From assembly GCF_900111675.1 (NCBI RefSeq), contig NZ_FOHO01000009.1, forward strand, positions 62,001 through 126,000: a stretch of 64,000 nucleotides of DNA, in the 5' to 3' direction. Made by a program: the position numbers and the translations under genes. The stretch comes from Paracoccus homiensis (GTDB taxonomy: Bacteria > Pseudomonadota > Alphaproteobacteria > Rhodobacterales > Rhodobacteraceae). Below are positions 22,701 to 31,197 of the stretch, piece after piece. The notes below the pieces were generated by a model. The model ran no database searches. It saw nothing but the letters and a program-made list of their open reading frames with translations, and had not been told where the DNA came from. How positions within the stretch are numbered: the stretch's first letter is position 1; each line of letters begins with the position of its first letter.

Positions 22701-22989
22701 CGATATCGGCTTTCACCGCTGCCGCCGCTTCGGGATTGAACACGTCGATGAAGCTGTCGATATGGCTCTCATAGCCAGAAATGTCATCGAAGACATTATA
22801 GGCAGGATCGACCCTGTCATAGGTTCCGCGCGCCCTCGTCCAGGCGGCATCTGACGACGCAAGCGACCCGACCATGTTGGATTGACGGAATGCGGCGCCG
22901 AGCGTGCCCCCCAGTCCGACGCCCTGCGCGCTCATCTGATCGCCGCTCGGCGTATATGGCGAGATTGTCTTTGTCTTATCGAAGGGCAT
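19672..22989 (-). CDS. large internal virion (ejection) protein
   Basis: The 1105-residue protein starts at ATG 22989, with GAGG seven bases upstream, overlapping the previous gene by 14 nt. It has Gly/Ala-rich hydrophobic patches near residues 95-215, a long coiled-coil-like region around 450-560 (EKATEALRSAREAVERG and onward) and a helical C-terminal half. Size and position, last of the virion genes after the transglycosylase protein, fit the T7 gp16 or podovirus ejection-protein role of forming a conduit for DNA. No catalytic motif is recognised. Confidence 0.75.
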   Translation of the reverse strand: MPFDKTKTISPYTPSGDQMSAQGVGLGGTLGAAFRQSNMVGSLASSDAAWTRARGTYDRVDPAYNVFDDISGYESHIDSFIDVFNPEAAAAVKADIDRETRDRRTLEASGWVGTAAEIGASIADVPTLLPGGVLARTGRVGYSALKSAGSVSAAAAVATSVQETGLQASQELRTGTESALAIGGSALFGAILGGAAGAIMSRAEYKAAGSAIQNATRPDFDAATDSLHAELAVMAKPESAGAAAAPVSTLEDFDIAGRAASKAAKATAQLNPLLRTLQSPSRLVREISSQMLENPVYLKRNMAGEGEAAAETAMKEWTRGAVGSTVETLNDAYKALRQRGAQMSRTEFNEAIGMAMRRGDQSDVPEVATAASAIRSSVFDPLKDRAIEAGLLPEGVSVDTAESYFSRLWNRKAIEANEAEFKAILRNYFDGQITAASERAAADTEKATEALRSAREAVERGVSARRADAEALSDGVARGVADIMSDDAMRAFRSGVDDLSGRVVGELDRADADRLSKIEGDLEKIGRRGEFDFLSDADRADYLEGIIEDVYAAVTGRGYDGSLPTGIVVAKRGPLAERTFHIPDELVEKFIENNADLVMRRYARTMSADIELQNRFGSVTMKPQIEQVRSEYADLKAALEARSDLDPAKKAKQLADLQARERSDVRDLEAVRDMLRGNYLADQQGTGFARTLSAAQTFNYLTSLGGVAISSLTDAVRPAMVHGLRSYIEDGLRPLIRNLDGIKLTKSEAKRAGAIAEKVLQSRMATLADLTDPYAQGHPFERFLNNAANGFTKMTGLLHWNDFQKTLSATMTQNRILKNAEIAAEKGFDALPKPEQAYMGYLGVGRDSAELLGRLFRQHGDTLDGVRVANAETWPPEMDHMLRAWRAAINKDVDSIIVTKGLGDTPLFASTPIGRAVLQFRSFALASNQRVMLRGLQEDQTRFWGGVLGMSTIGAFIYWIKNLESGRPISDNPGKWAAEGLDRSGIFAIAFEINNALEKAGGPGIYKTASAAFPNASQQAPASRFATRNVVSGFMGPTFGRAEDAVGMLSLGFRAGGDLLAGEAPDIAASDVSLMRRQVPFASLPYWRWLIDGQILSPLKEDLQR

Positions 22990-25582
22990 TGTTGCCTCGT
23001 TGATTTTCGGGCGCACGCAATTCCTGATTTCGGCGAAGAAGATCCCTTTGAGCCTTCATCGCCTCATCCCTGCGCGTCTTGGCAATATCCGCCGGCGACG
23101 GTGGATCAGCGTAGAAGGCATGCTGAAACTGCTGCACCATCCCCTCTTCATCGACATAGAACAGCGCGTAGCGAGGCGGCCGTCCCGCGCGCATATCCGC
23201 TTCCGTCTGCACGTCTGCCTGCATGAACACGCTGCTTGCGGTGATATCCTCTGCTGACAGCGCAGCGATGGCCTGTTCACCGATATAGTCATGCGTTCCG
23301 TCAAGGCCCTTCGGATATGTCACCTCTGGTGGAAGCCTGGTGACCGCGCCCGACTGCGAAAGGTTGTATGACGACACGCCATAGCGACGCCGGAACCGGC
23401 TCGCGGCAAGCTGCTTGGCCATGTCTTCGTCGCCATTCGCATCGACCAGCGACTCCTGCAGGATTTCGCGGTATTCCGCCGTCGCCGCTGCGGACTGCAT
23501 GGGCGTCTCGCCAAGTTGTGGCGCGCTGCTGAACCACCCTTCATCGAAAACGGCGCGCGCGCTCTCGGTGGTCGCGTTTTCCTTGAGCCATGTTTCCGTA
23601 TCGGGGCTTCCAAGAAGCGCCTTCCTGTCGGCTTGTTTCTGGGGGTCATCCATATCCATGATCCGCCGCGTCGCATCTTCAGCTGACAGTCCGATCGGCC
23701 CGGTCAGGTGATTGAACAGGTCAACGCGGTCACTCACTTGCCCGCCGCCATCCCTGCGACCCATCGCATGCGGGTCAATGGCGTCGATCCGTTGGCCCAT
23801 CATCAGTGCCTGCTGGACCTGCGCCGGATCACGGCTGGTCAATCCCATGCGCAATGCGCCAGACACGGAAGACGGAACAATCCCCGTCTGCTCAACGATA
23901 CCCTCGATCATCGGCAAGCTGCTCTGCCCCTCCGGGATGGTCTTCGCCATCTCGCCAAAGAGGGCGTCAGCACGCTTCCGACCTTCGCCGCTGTAAGGGT
24001 CCACGATCAGGCGTCCCGCCTGAAACGCGGCGACATCCGTGGCTGTCTGGGCGACCTCCTTGAATTTGGTCTTTCGCGAGGTGATCAAGGTTGCCTTGTC
24101 GCCGTCATCAATATCGGCTGAAAGGATTTCCCCGTCTGTCAGGGTCTTGTCGGCCTGCGCGATCCTCAATTTGAAAGAATCGACGGCTTGCGTCTGAGCC
24201 GCTTTGACCGCCGCCGCCTCCTGCGTCTGCCAGGCTGACACGCCGGAAAAGGACGCCTGCCTAACCTGCTCTGCCTGGAATGACGGAAGGGCATTGATAG
24301 CCTCGGAAACCCGGGGGCTGAAGCTTTGAACGACTCCGGTTCCGCCCATCTTCTTGTCCGACCAGCCGCGCAGATCTGCGACGGTCATCCCCCTGAGGAA
24401 CGAATTGGCCTTCAACACCTCCGCCGGCAGAAGGTCCGAAACCGAAGCATCATCGGACGCAGCCAGAACGGTTCGCGCACCGGCAGGCCCGAGAAAGTGT
24501 GCAAGGTAAACGTTCCCGGGCGTGGCCACGTGGCCGGCCGCCTGCAGGGCGGACGCATTTTCTTGCGTGTATCGCAAGGTCATTTCACGACCCAGCGCAC
24601 GGTCGCCCTTCAGTGCGATAAGATCGGCGTCACTGCGACCAGCCGCAACATCCGGGCGGTATTTCTTGACCACGTTCAGCCATGTGGAGTCGATGAATTG
24701 ACCGAGGCCAGATGCAGACGAGTTCGGGTTTTTTGCGTTGGGGTTTCCGCTGCTTTCCGCCCCTATGATCTTGGCGACGATATCATCGAGACTGACCGCC
24801 GGGCCATCACCGGCCTGCATGCCTGAAATCGCATCCCTCTCTGCGACCGCAGCCAAAGGTTTGAGCAGCGCGTCCCGCGCCGCCATCAGCTCACCCGGGT
24901 CCATCGTCGCGGCGTGCGCCGTCAGAAACTCAGCGGCAGCGACAGGATCGGACTGCGCCATGCTGACCGTGGCCATCCGATACATCTCGGATTCGGCGGT
25001 CGTGTATGCGGCGGCGGTTTGTTCAGGCGACCATCCGGCGCGAGACGCCCGTTCCGAGATCTCGCCTCGCAGGATTTGGCGGGACCGATCAATAGATCGC
25101 GGATCGACCAAGGCATCGTTTACCGCCGCCTGCATCCGGGCATCAGACTGATTATCCAGATAGGTGATCCGCTCTCGCCCCGCGTGCGTAGCGATGCCAG
25201 ACAAGGCCGAATCCTTGCGGGCCTGCAGCGCCCTTTGCGCCATTTCCTTGGCCGCGGGGCTCAACCCGTTCAGTCGCTGGTTATAGGCTTGCTCCAGCCC
25301 GCTGATCACTTCCTTGCGGCGCGACATGGCATCGCCACCGCGAGCATACAGATATCCCTTCTCAGGATCGTTCAGCGCCGTCCTGATATCTTGTGAAAAC
25401 GCCGTATCCGCCCGCTTGGCGTCGGCCTCGTCCACATCCGCCTGCCACTGGTCGAACATCGCGCCGGCATTCGCCAAGCCCTGTGCAACCTGCCCGACGC
25501 CGCTTTGCCGGGGGGTTACCCCGACCGGCTGCTGAACCTGAACGACCTCGCGCCGCTCATATCCCGGAACGCGCATCGCCAT
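22976..25582 (-). CDS. internal virion protein with lytic transglycosylase (SLT) domain
   Basis: The 868-residue protein starts at ATG 25582 (ATGA overlap). An SLT domain lies at about residues 268-375: IIGAESSGNPNAKNPNSSASG with the catalytic Glu at 275, GLGQFIDSTW, and GNVYLAHFLGPAGA. The rest is helical. In T7-like and related podoviruses a virion transglycosylase locally opens peptidoglycan during DNA entry. The enzyme is packaged with the ejection proteins encoded on either side. Confidence 0.85.
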   Translation of the reverse strand: MAMRVPGYERREVVQVQQPVGVTPRQSGVGQVAQGLANAGAMFDQWQADVDEADAKRADTAFSQDIRTALNDPEKGYLYARGGDAMSRRKEVISGLEQAYNQRLNGLSPAAKEMAQRALQARKDSALSGIATHAGRERITYLDNQSDARMQAAVNDALVDPRSIDRSRQILRGEISERASRAGWSPEQTAAAYTTAESEMYRMATVSMAQSDPVAAAEFLTAHAATMDPGELMAARDALLKPLAAVAERDAISGMQAGDGPAVSLDDIVAKIIGAESSGNPNAKNPNSSASGLGQFIDSTWLNVVKKYRPDVAAGRSDADLIALKGDRALGREMTLRYTQENASALQAAGHVATPGNVYLAHFLGPAGARTVLAASDDASVSDLLPAEVLKANSFLRGMTVADLRGWSDKKMGGTGVVQSFSPRVSEAINALPSFQAEQVRQASFSGVSAWQTQEAAAVKAAQTQAVDSFKLRIAQADKTLTDGEILSADIDDGDKATLITSRKTKFKEVAQTATDVAAFQAGRLIVDPYSGEGRKRADALFGEMAKTIPEGQSSLPMIEGIVEQTGIVPSSVSGALRMGLTSRDPAQVQQALMMGQRIDAIDPHAMGRRDGGGQVSDRVDLFNHLTGPIGLSAEDATRRIMDMDDPQKQADRKALLGSPDTETWLKENATTESARAVFDEGWFSSAPQLGETPMQSAAATAEYREILQESLVDANGDEDMAKQLAASRFRRRYGVSSYNLSQSGAVTRLPPEVTYPKGLDGTHDYIGEQAIAALSAEDITASSVFMQADVQTEADMRAGRPPRYALFYVDEEGMVQQFQHAFYADPPSPADIAKTRRDEAMKAQRDLLRRNQELRAPENQRGNNALR

Positions 25583-26166
25583 CACGCATACCCCGCCGAT
25601 GTGGTGCGCGACCGCGCCCATTCTGAATACTTCGACCCGACCTTTGCGCCCGTGGTCAGCAGCGTGCCCGCCGCGCCCCACATGCCAGCCGACCGGGCAT
25701 CCGCGCCCTCGGCCCGGCTGTTGGCCGCCTGCTGTGAATAGGTGCCCGCCTGTTGCGCCGCGTTCTTGCGGATGGCGAAGGCGTCATCCTCGATCGCGCC
25801 CTTGGTGCTGTCCAGCTGCTCGATCGCGGATGCCGCGCTGGTGTCGATGCCATTGGCCGCCATCGCGACGCGTTGCTGCGCCATGATCGCCGCGCCCTGC
25901 CGGCGCCGTTGCTCGGCCTCATCTTCGCCCCGACGCAGTGAATCCTTGGCCGCTGCATCCTGCTGCCTAGCCATCGCCTCTGCTGCGGCTTGAGCTGCGT
26001 TGCCTTGCTGAACCGCAGAATAGGTGGAGACCGCCCCGGACGCCGCCGTCAGTGCCGTGCCCCAGCCGCCGAAGCCTTGCATCAGCCCCGAAAGCCCGCC
26101 GAGGATGCCGCCACCCGAACCCGCCGATGCAAGGCCGGGTAGAATTGCCATTGGCGCCACACACAT
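25582..26166 (-). CDS. internal virion protein B-like
   Basis: The 194-residue protein has a Gly-rich hydrophobic N-terminus (about residues 10-48) and an Ala/Gln-rich coiled helix (QGNAAQAAAEAMARQQDAAAK split at GNAAQ and AEAMARQ), with repeated QQAGTYSQQAANSRAEG-like stretches. This composition and its place between the virion A-like gene and the transglycosylase gene match podovirus internal virion protein B. Both ends are coupled by ATGA overlaps. Confidence 0.75.
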   Translation of the reverse strand: MCVAPMAILPGLASAGSGGGILGGLSGLMQGFGGWGTALTAASGAVSTYSAVQQGNAAQAAAEAMARQQDAAAKDSLRRGEDEAEQRRRQGAAIMAQQRVAMAANGIDTSAASAIEQLDSTKGAIEDDAFAIRKNAAQQAGTYSQQAANSRAEGADARSAGMWGAAGTLLTTGAKVGSKYSEWARSRTTSAGYA

Positions 26167-26633
26167 CAGCCCGTTTCCTTCTCAAAATGCAGGAACCTAT
26201 GGCCCTGCAGAACCACCTCTTGCCCGCCGAAGCTGAACCCCATCCATTTGAGCCAGCGGATCGCCGTGACGTTCTCGGCTGCGACGTAGTTCCAGAGGCG
26301 ACGAAAGTCCTGGCCGACCCATTCCAGCGCCACGCGCGAATCCGCCACCAGTTCCCGCCGCACGTCCGGCCGATCGACCGCCCGCGTGATCAAGGCCCAC
26401 GGGCAACCCACATCGGCGGCCAGAGACGCCGCGCTGACCCCGAAGATACAGACCAGATCCCCGCCCATATATGCCGCGCGGGATCTTCGCGCCCGGGCGA
26501 CCATTTCGGCAAGCCGATCAGCGGGATCGCCCGGCGTCATGCAGTCCAGTTCCAGACGATCAAGCGGGCGAAGGCGTGGGATCAGATCCTCGATCACCGC
26601 GCGCGTGATGGGCCTCAGATCAACCGCGGCCAA
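26166..26633 (-). CDS. GNAT-like internal virion protein A
   Basis: The 155-residue protein starts at TTG 26633, seven bases after GGAG, overlapping the tail tubular B gene by 14 nt. The fold pattern resembles acetyltransferases of the T7 gp13/internal virion protein A group (SRVALEWVGQDFRRLWNYVAA, NVTAIRWLKWMGFSF). In podoviruses this protein is required for particle assembly; acetyltransferase activity is not assured. Confidence 0.75.
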   Translation of the reverse strand: MAAVDLRPITRAVIEDLIPRLRPLDRLELDCMTPGDPADRLAEMVARARRSRAAYMGGDLVCIFGVSAASLAADVGCPWALITRAVDRPDVRRELVADSRVALEWVGQDFRRLWNYVAAENVTAIRWLKWMGFSFGGQEVVLQGHRFLHFEKETG

Positions 26634-28659
26634 TGCTCAACTCCGGCGAAAGGCCAAGGATCGTCATCGGAAGGGGATAGTCCTGCCGGATCGTGACGGT
26701 CCCGTCCTTGTTCCAATGCGGCGGCGATGTCAGATCGTGCATCCCCGTCCACAACGGGATCGCCTCTGACAGATTGCCCCCGGTTTGCACGATCTCATTC
26801 TCGCGTGTGCCATCCACCACGACCTTGATGCCGCGCGTCTTCTCCATCTGGACCCGGATCTTGCTGATAGAATGCGGACGCCCCCTGCTGGCGCCGACAT
26901 CATCGAACTGGATCGCAGGCGGAAGGGTTTCGATCTCTGCGGTATACGGCAAGCCGACGTGGACCAGGCTCGACGGAAACGGCAGCGTCACCGCGCCCCC
27001 GGTGACCGTCAGCCCGGCCACCACGTCGCCATTCGCCAGCGCCACGACCTCGCGGCCTTCAAGATGCCCCAGGCCAGTGATCGTCGCCGTTGCCATGCCC
27101 TGATAGGTGATGCCGCAATCCACGAAATAGGCCTGGGCCGCTGTGCTGAAGGACCGATCATCGAACCGTTCGACATAGCGCCGCTGCGATCCGTTCACCT
27201 GACGCCGGACGATCAGGTAGGTTGCATCGGCATTGCCTTCCGTGACGCAGGCAACGCTTTCGACTTCGCCGTCGATGTCCATTTCGGTCCATGCCCAGAC
27301 CTGATGCTCGCGCTTATAAGTCAGCGCCAGCAGCTTGCCGTTGTCCAGCACGACCCAGATGATCGACCAGGGGTTCTTTGCCATCGCCCAGGAAACGATC
27401 GAACGGCCCTCGAAGAAATGGCTTGCGAAGATGGTCAGATCATTCCCGCTGTATCCGTCGCTTTCATAGGCATAGCGCAGATCGCGGACATTCCGGCCAG
27501 ATCGGTCAACGAAAAGCGCCGTGTCATCAGCCACAAGCGGCTTGACCCGCGACGAGCCGACATAGCCGTATTGCGTCACGATCGGGTTGGTCGCGTCGAA
27601 TCCTCCATCGGGGCCGGTCACGCTGAACTCGCCCGCCGAGGTGAAAACCAGCAACTCGCGCAGTTGCAGCATCGACCGGACGCGGTTCAGTTGCTCGCCT
27701 GACAGATTGAACTCGGCCCGATCCGAGCCGATGAAATTCTGCGACCGCGTGAAATTGAAGTAGTCTCCGATCCGCGACATCCAGATCGTTTCGGGATCAT
27801 TGATTGAAGCGCCGAACGCCAGACGCTGCTGATAAATGGACACCACGGACGGGTAATTTCCTGCGCTGCCGAACAGGTTCGCCTGCCTGGGCGGGGTGAC
27901 TGATGTGTCCGGCGAAATGTTGTCGTCGCGAAATGTCGTGTTGTCGGTGAAACCGATATATCCGGCCACGCCGTTCCGCATCCGGTAGATGCGATATTCG
28001 TCGGCCCCTGCGACGGCAGTGAAATTGATCGTGTTATAGGCCCCGGCCTCGTTCAGCATCTGCGCTGCAGTCGTCGCAAGTGGGCCAGAGGCGAAGCTTT
28101 CCACCCCGTTGACGATCGCGGTCACCTTGTAGCGGTAGGTTTCATCGCCAGCGTTGCGCGGCGTGACGCTGTTGATCGTCGGGACTGGCGTCGTCGGGTT
28201 TATCTGCACATCATCGATCGCCCAGTTATCATCGGCAAACCGAGAAATGCGACGCGGCGCGCGCAGTCTGTGCGCCGTGAACAGAACATCGATCGACTGG
28301 ACAAAGTCCAGATCCTGCACCATGGCCGCCGTCCATGGCGTCGAGATGGCGTAAGGCGAACCGCCCGACTGGACTCGCGCCCCATCCTTCACGATCCCCA
28401 TTTCATTCTCGCCGAAGATCAGAACGGCCGTGTCATCGGACTCGCGCGTGAAAGGGATCAGACGATGCCGGTGCGTGCTGTCCATGACCTCGCAGATGAA
28501 TCGCAGGCCGGGCCGGTTGCTAACGCCGCCATGCGTGTGGATGAAGACATTGCGCCCCTTGCGCAGTCCGGTGTCGTATTTCGCAAGATCAATGCGACCC
28601 CAGATCGCCGGGCCAAGGACGCCCGCGCCAAAGCTGGGCTGAAAACGCGCCGCTGGCAT
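26620..28659 (-). CDS. tail tubular protein B-like (nozzle) protein
   Basis: The 679-residue protein starts PAARFQPSFGAGVLGPAIWGR with YDTGLRKGRNVFIHTHGGVS nearby, a pattern seen in nozzle proteins of short-tailed phages related to BPP-1 and T7. The middle part holds a fibronectin-like stretch (TPVPTINSVTPRNAGDETYRY) and beta-rich repeats (SVVSIYQQRLAFGAS, WMSRIGDYFNF). It follows the tail tubular A gene with an ATGA overlap. Predicted to form the distal tail tube. Confidence 0.8.
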   Translation of the reverse strand: MPAARFQPSFGAGVLGPAIWGRIDLAKYDTGLRKGRNVFIHTHGGVSNRPGLRFICEVMDSTHRHRLIPFTRESDDTAVLIFGENEMGIVKDGARVQSGGSPYAISTPWTAAMVQDLDFVQSIDVLFTAHRLRAPRRISRFADDNWAIDDVQINPTTPVPTINSVTPRNAGDETYRYKVTAIVNGVESFASGPLATTAAQMLNEAGAYNTINFTAVAGADEYRIYRMRNGVAGYIGFTDNTTFRDDNISPDTSVTPPRQANLFGSAGNYPSVVSIYQQRLAFGASINDPETIWMSRIGDYFNFTRSQNFIGSDRAEFNLSGEQLNRVRSMLQLRELLVFTSAGEFSVTGPDGGFDATNPIVTQYGYVGSSRVKPLVADDTALFVDRSGRNVRDLRYAYESDGYSGNDLTIFASHFFEGRSIVSWAMAKNPWSIIWVVLDNGKLLALTYKREHQVWAWTEMDIDGEVESVACVTEGNADATYLIVRRQVNGSQRRYVERFDDRSFSTAAQAYFVDCGITYQGMATATITGLGHLEGREVVALANGDVVAGLTVTGGAVTLPFPSSLVHVGLPYTAEIETLPPAIQFDDVGASRGRPHSISKIRVQMEKTRGIKVVVDGTRENEIVQTGGNLSEAIPLWTGMHDLTSPPHWNKDGTVTIRQDYPLPMTILGLSPELSIGRG

Positions 28660-29270
28660 CAGACGATCCCCCGCACGGCAAGGTTGGGCGGAACATGCCG
28701 ATGCTCGACAGCAGGCCGCTCATTGAAATCCATGGCCATAGCCTGATCCAAAAGCAGCGCCGCCGCCTGTTCCGCGTCCTTTTTCTTCGCCACATCCTTG
28801 GTGATCGACATTGCGATGGCCGCGCCGATCGAGGCCGCAAGAGCATCCGCGAAGGCAGGCGGGAACAGCGTGGGATCGGTCTCGTCTCGGGTGTATTCGA
28901 TCACGGCGTCGGCCATGTCGGAATAGATGGCGGTGGCCGTCAGTTCGCGCAGGCTGTCCGGTGACCGCCCGGCTTCCAGTGCCATGCGCGCCGCGGCTGG
29001 ATGGTTGACCCAACGAATAGCGACCAGATGCGCAGGACGGGCATATTTGTGCGCCCATGCCCCCGCGCGATCGTTCAGGGTTTCCTCGACCAGAACCTCG
29101 CGTCGGCCAGCCCAATACCACGGGAACCGCTGCAACAGCGATTGACGGACCCGATCATAATGCAGGTTGCAGGCCTCGGCTTCCGGGGATGGGCCTTCCA
29201 GCGCCGTGATCGTGGCCGCGCCAAGATAGGTCGAAAGGGCGACGTTGCAGATGGCGATGGCGGATTGCAT
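28659..29270 (-). CDS. tail tubular protein A-like (gatekeeper) protein
   Basis: The 203-residue protein (ATG 29270) contains MQSAIAICNVALSTYLGAATI and RQSLLQRFPWYWAGRREVLV, the pattern of T7 gp11-type tail tubular A proteins, and matches their usual length of about 200. It should form the ring that joins the portal to the tail tube. It is coupled to the nozzle gene. An in-frame ATG at 29336 would add 22 residues, but the chosen start gives the family N-terminus. Confidence 0.75.
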   Translation of the reverse strand: MQSAIAICNVALSTYLGAATITALEGPSPEAEACNLHYDRVRQSLLQRFPWYWAGRREVLVEETLNDRAGAWAHKYARPAHLVAIRWVNHPAAARMALEAGRSPDSLRELTATAIYSDMADAVIEYTRDETDPTLFPPAFADALAASIGAAIAMSITKDVAKKKDAEQAAALLLDQAMAMDFNERPAVEHRHVPPNLAVRGIV

Positions 29271-29332
29271 GGCGCGGGCCTCAAATGTGAGAAATTCCAG
29301 GTTGCGAAGGGGGCGGCCAAAGCCGCCCGCCC

Positions 29333-29671
29333 TCAATCGTCGTTCAGCTTTTCCGTGATCCGCTCGATCAGGGTCTCGCGCTTGGCGCGACCGTGGGGCT
29401 TTTCGCCCATGACGGCCTTGTAATGCGCGGCCAGCTCATCATCGGTCATCTCATTCATGGCCTTTGCCGAGCCGGTCACCGCCGCCTGATCTGCCTCGCC
29501 ATCCTCGACCATGGCGTCGGTCAGATCGGCCTTGGTGGCCTTGCGCATCCAGCGCGACGAGAACAGAGAAGGATCAATCTGGAAAGGCCCGCTTTCCGGC
29601 GAATGCCAGAGCCGATCGGGGGTTTGACCGCGGCGCGTCGCCACGGCCCAGATTTCACCATTCTCAGCCAT
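29333..29671 (-). CDS. phage structural-region protein of unknown function
   Basis: The 112-residue acidic protein begins MAENGEIWAVATRRGQTPDRLWH and ends with a helical segment (DDELAAHYKAVMGEKPHGR, then KRETLIERITEKLNDD) that resembles a SAP/Rho-N-like helical hairpin. It overlaps the cement-protein gene by 8 nt. It may be a head-completion or tail-joining protein; no family was recognised. Confidence 0.55.
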   Translation of the reverse strand: MAENGEIWAVATRRGQTPDRLWHSPESGPFQIDPSLFSSRWMRKATKADLTDAMVEDGEADQAAVTGSAKAMNEMTDDELAAHYKAVMGEKPHGRAKRETLIERITEKLNDD

Positions 29672-30092
29672 TCGTCTGGATCCCCGGCACGATGCCGGCC
29701 GTCACGGCGCCGGCGGTCGGCGTGCCGCTGACCACGTAGCGCAGGCGCATATAGCGCTCATCGGCCCCGAATGGGATCACGGGCAGCGGGAACTTGTAAC
29801 CGGCTTTCAGCGTCGCGACCGGGATCGCGCCCGACGAGCCCACGGTCTTTGCCGAGGAAAAGGCCGCGTTGTCATCGACCTGCACCTGCACCTCGACCGA
29901 AGTGCCGCCGGTGAAGTTGGCCACGACCTGGGCCAGCAACGGAACGTCGATGCCGCCGCCGATGTCGCGTTTCAACGCTGCGGGCGACATGGCCGGGGTG
30001 GCCGTGGCCTGCAGATCCAGATGGTTCGTGCTGTTCGCCGTCGCGGTCAGTGCCTGCGCATCCGAGAACAGATTTTGAGCGTCCAAGTGCAT
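29664..30092 (-). CDS. Bbp16-like capsid cement protein
   Basis: The 142-residue protein (ATG 30092) starts MHLDAQNLFSDAQALTATAN and ends TAGAVTAGIVPGIQTNG, the pattern of the Bordetella phage BPP-1 Bbp16 capsid-decoration family. It lies directly after the capsid gene, as in BPP-1. It stabilises the shell from outside. An in-frame upstream start would add a Lys/Arg-rich stretch that looks non-coding, so the 30092 start was preferred. Confidence 0.75.
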   Translation of the reverse strand: MHLDAQNLFSDAQALTATANSTNHLDLQATATPAMSPAALKRDIGGGIDVPLLAQVVANFTGGTSVEVQVQVDDNAAFSSAKTVGSSGAIPVATLKAGYKFPLPVIPFGADERYMRLRYVVSGTPTAGAVTAGIVPGIQTNG

Positions 30093-30162
30093 CTCGATTT
30101 CCTTTCGATGCGATGGGGTTAAGGCCCCGCCCCGAAGGGCGAAGCCTGCGCGCGCCCTGCCC

Positions 30163-31194
30163 TTACGGGAAGGTGATCGCGCTTTCCGTGTCGGTGATCG
30201 CATCCAGGCGACGCACGGGCATATCGCCCCACATCGTCACGCGCTCGCCCGCGACTTCCTCAACCGTCAGGTTGACGTTCTTCTTGTTCAGCGCCTGCTT
30301 GCGCAGGAACTTCGCGACGGTGCGGCCCACGTAGATGACGGTCTTGCCTTCCACGAGGTTGCCATTGCTGTCGATGCCGACGCGCGACGAGGTGTCGATC
30401 ATTTCCTCGGCGTCGATCAGCAGATCCAGAAGGTCTGCGCCGGTGGCGGCATCCTTGGTCAGCGCCGACACGTCGATGTTGGCGATGCGCGCGTTGCCGC
30501 GCCAGTCGCCCACCGACAGGCCCATGTCCCATTTCAGGTGATCGACATAGGCCTTGAACTTGCCACTGCCGTCCGGGGCGTCCCACAGCTGCACGCCCAT
30601 ATCCTGACGCGAGAGGCCAGCCGCCGAGCCCTTGGGGTAAAGCAGCGTGGTCGCACGCGGCCCCCAGGTCACGAACCAAATCGAGGTGTTGTCGCTGCCG
30701 CTGCCGCCGCCGTTGATCAGCTGGCGGCCCGAAGCGACGCCCGGATCATTGTAGCGGACATCGAGGCCCATGAAGCCATCGGGGGTCGTGGCGATCGAGC
30801 CATAGACCATGTTGCGGGCCATGAACTGGTTGAAGCCTTCGACCAGCCCCGACATTTCCGAAGCCCGAAACGCCGCGGCATTGCCGTTCATGTCGGCCAG
30901 CGCCTTGTCGACAACGCTGAATTCCTCGGCCATGCCGGTGGTGTCCACGACCTTCGCGGTGGTGGTCTTGCCCTGCTTCACGCCCGAGTTATAGCGGCGC
31001 CATGCCGGTTCCGGGATGCCGGTGCGGATGACATGCTGGTGCTTGGTCCCGTCATTGCACTCGGTATAGACCGCATCGCGCATGATGGGGTTGGACTTCT
31101 CTGCCAGTTCGATGATCTGGGCGATATCGCCCCCGGCGTTGGTGCGGGTCAGGATGTCGACCAGACCCGGGTTCTTCACATTCAGTTCGGCCAT
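30163..31194 (-). CDS. major capsid protein
   Basis: The 343-residue protein contains NPIMRDAVYTECNDGTKHQ, GIPEPAWRRYNSGVKQGK, DTTGMAEEFSVVDKALAD and a C-terminal WGDMPVRRLDAI. The order scaffold, this gene, Bbp16-like cement protein identifies it as the shell protein of the BPP-1-like group with a predicted HK97-type fold. A GC hairpin between this gene and the cement gene (about 30110-30145) may adjust expression. Confidence 0.85.
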   Translation of the reverse strand: MAELNVKNPGLVDILTRTNAGGDIAQIIELAEKSNPIMRDAVYTECNDGTKHQHVIRTGIPEPAWRRYNSGVKQGKTTTAKVVDTTGMAEEFSVVDKALADMNGNAAAFRASEMSGLVEGFNQFMARNMVYGSIATTPDGFMGLDVRYNDPGVASGRQLINGGGSGSDNTSIWFVTWGPRATTLLYPKGSAAGLSRQDMGVQLWDAPDGSGKFKAYVDHLKWDMGLSVGDWRGNARIANIDVSALTKDAATGADLLDLLIDAEEMIDTSSRVGIDSNGNLVEGKTVIYVGRTVAKFLRKQALNKKNVNLTVEEVAGERVTMWGDMPVRRLDAITDTESAITFP

Positions 31195-31197
31195 GGC

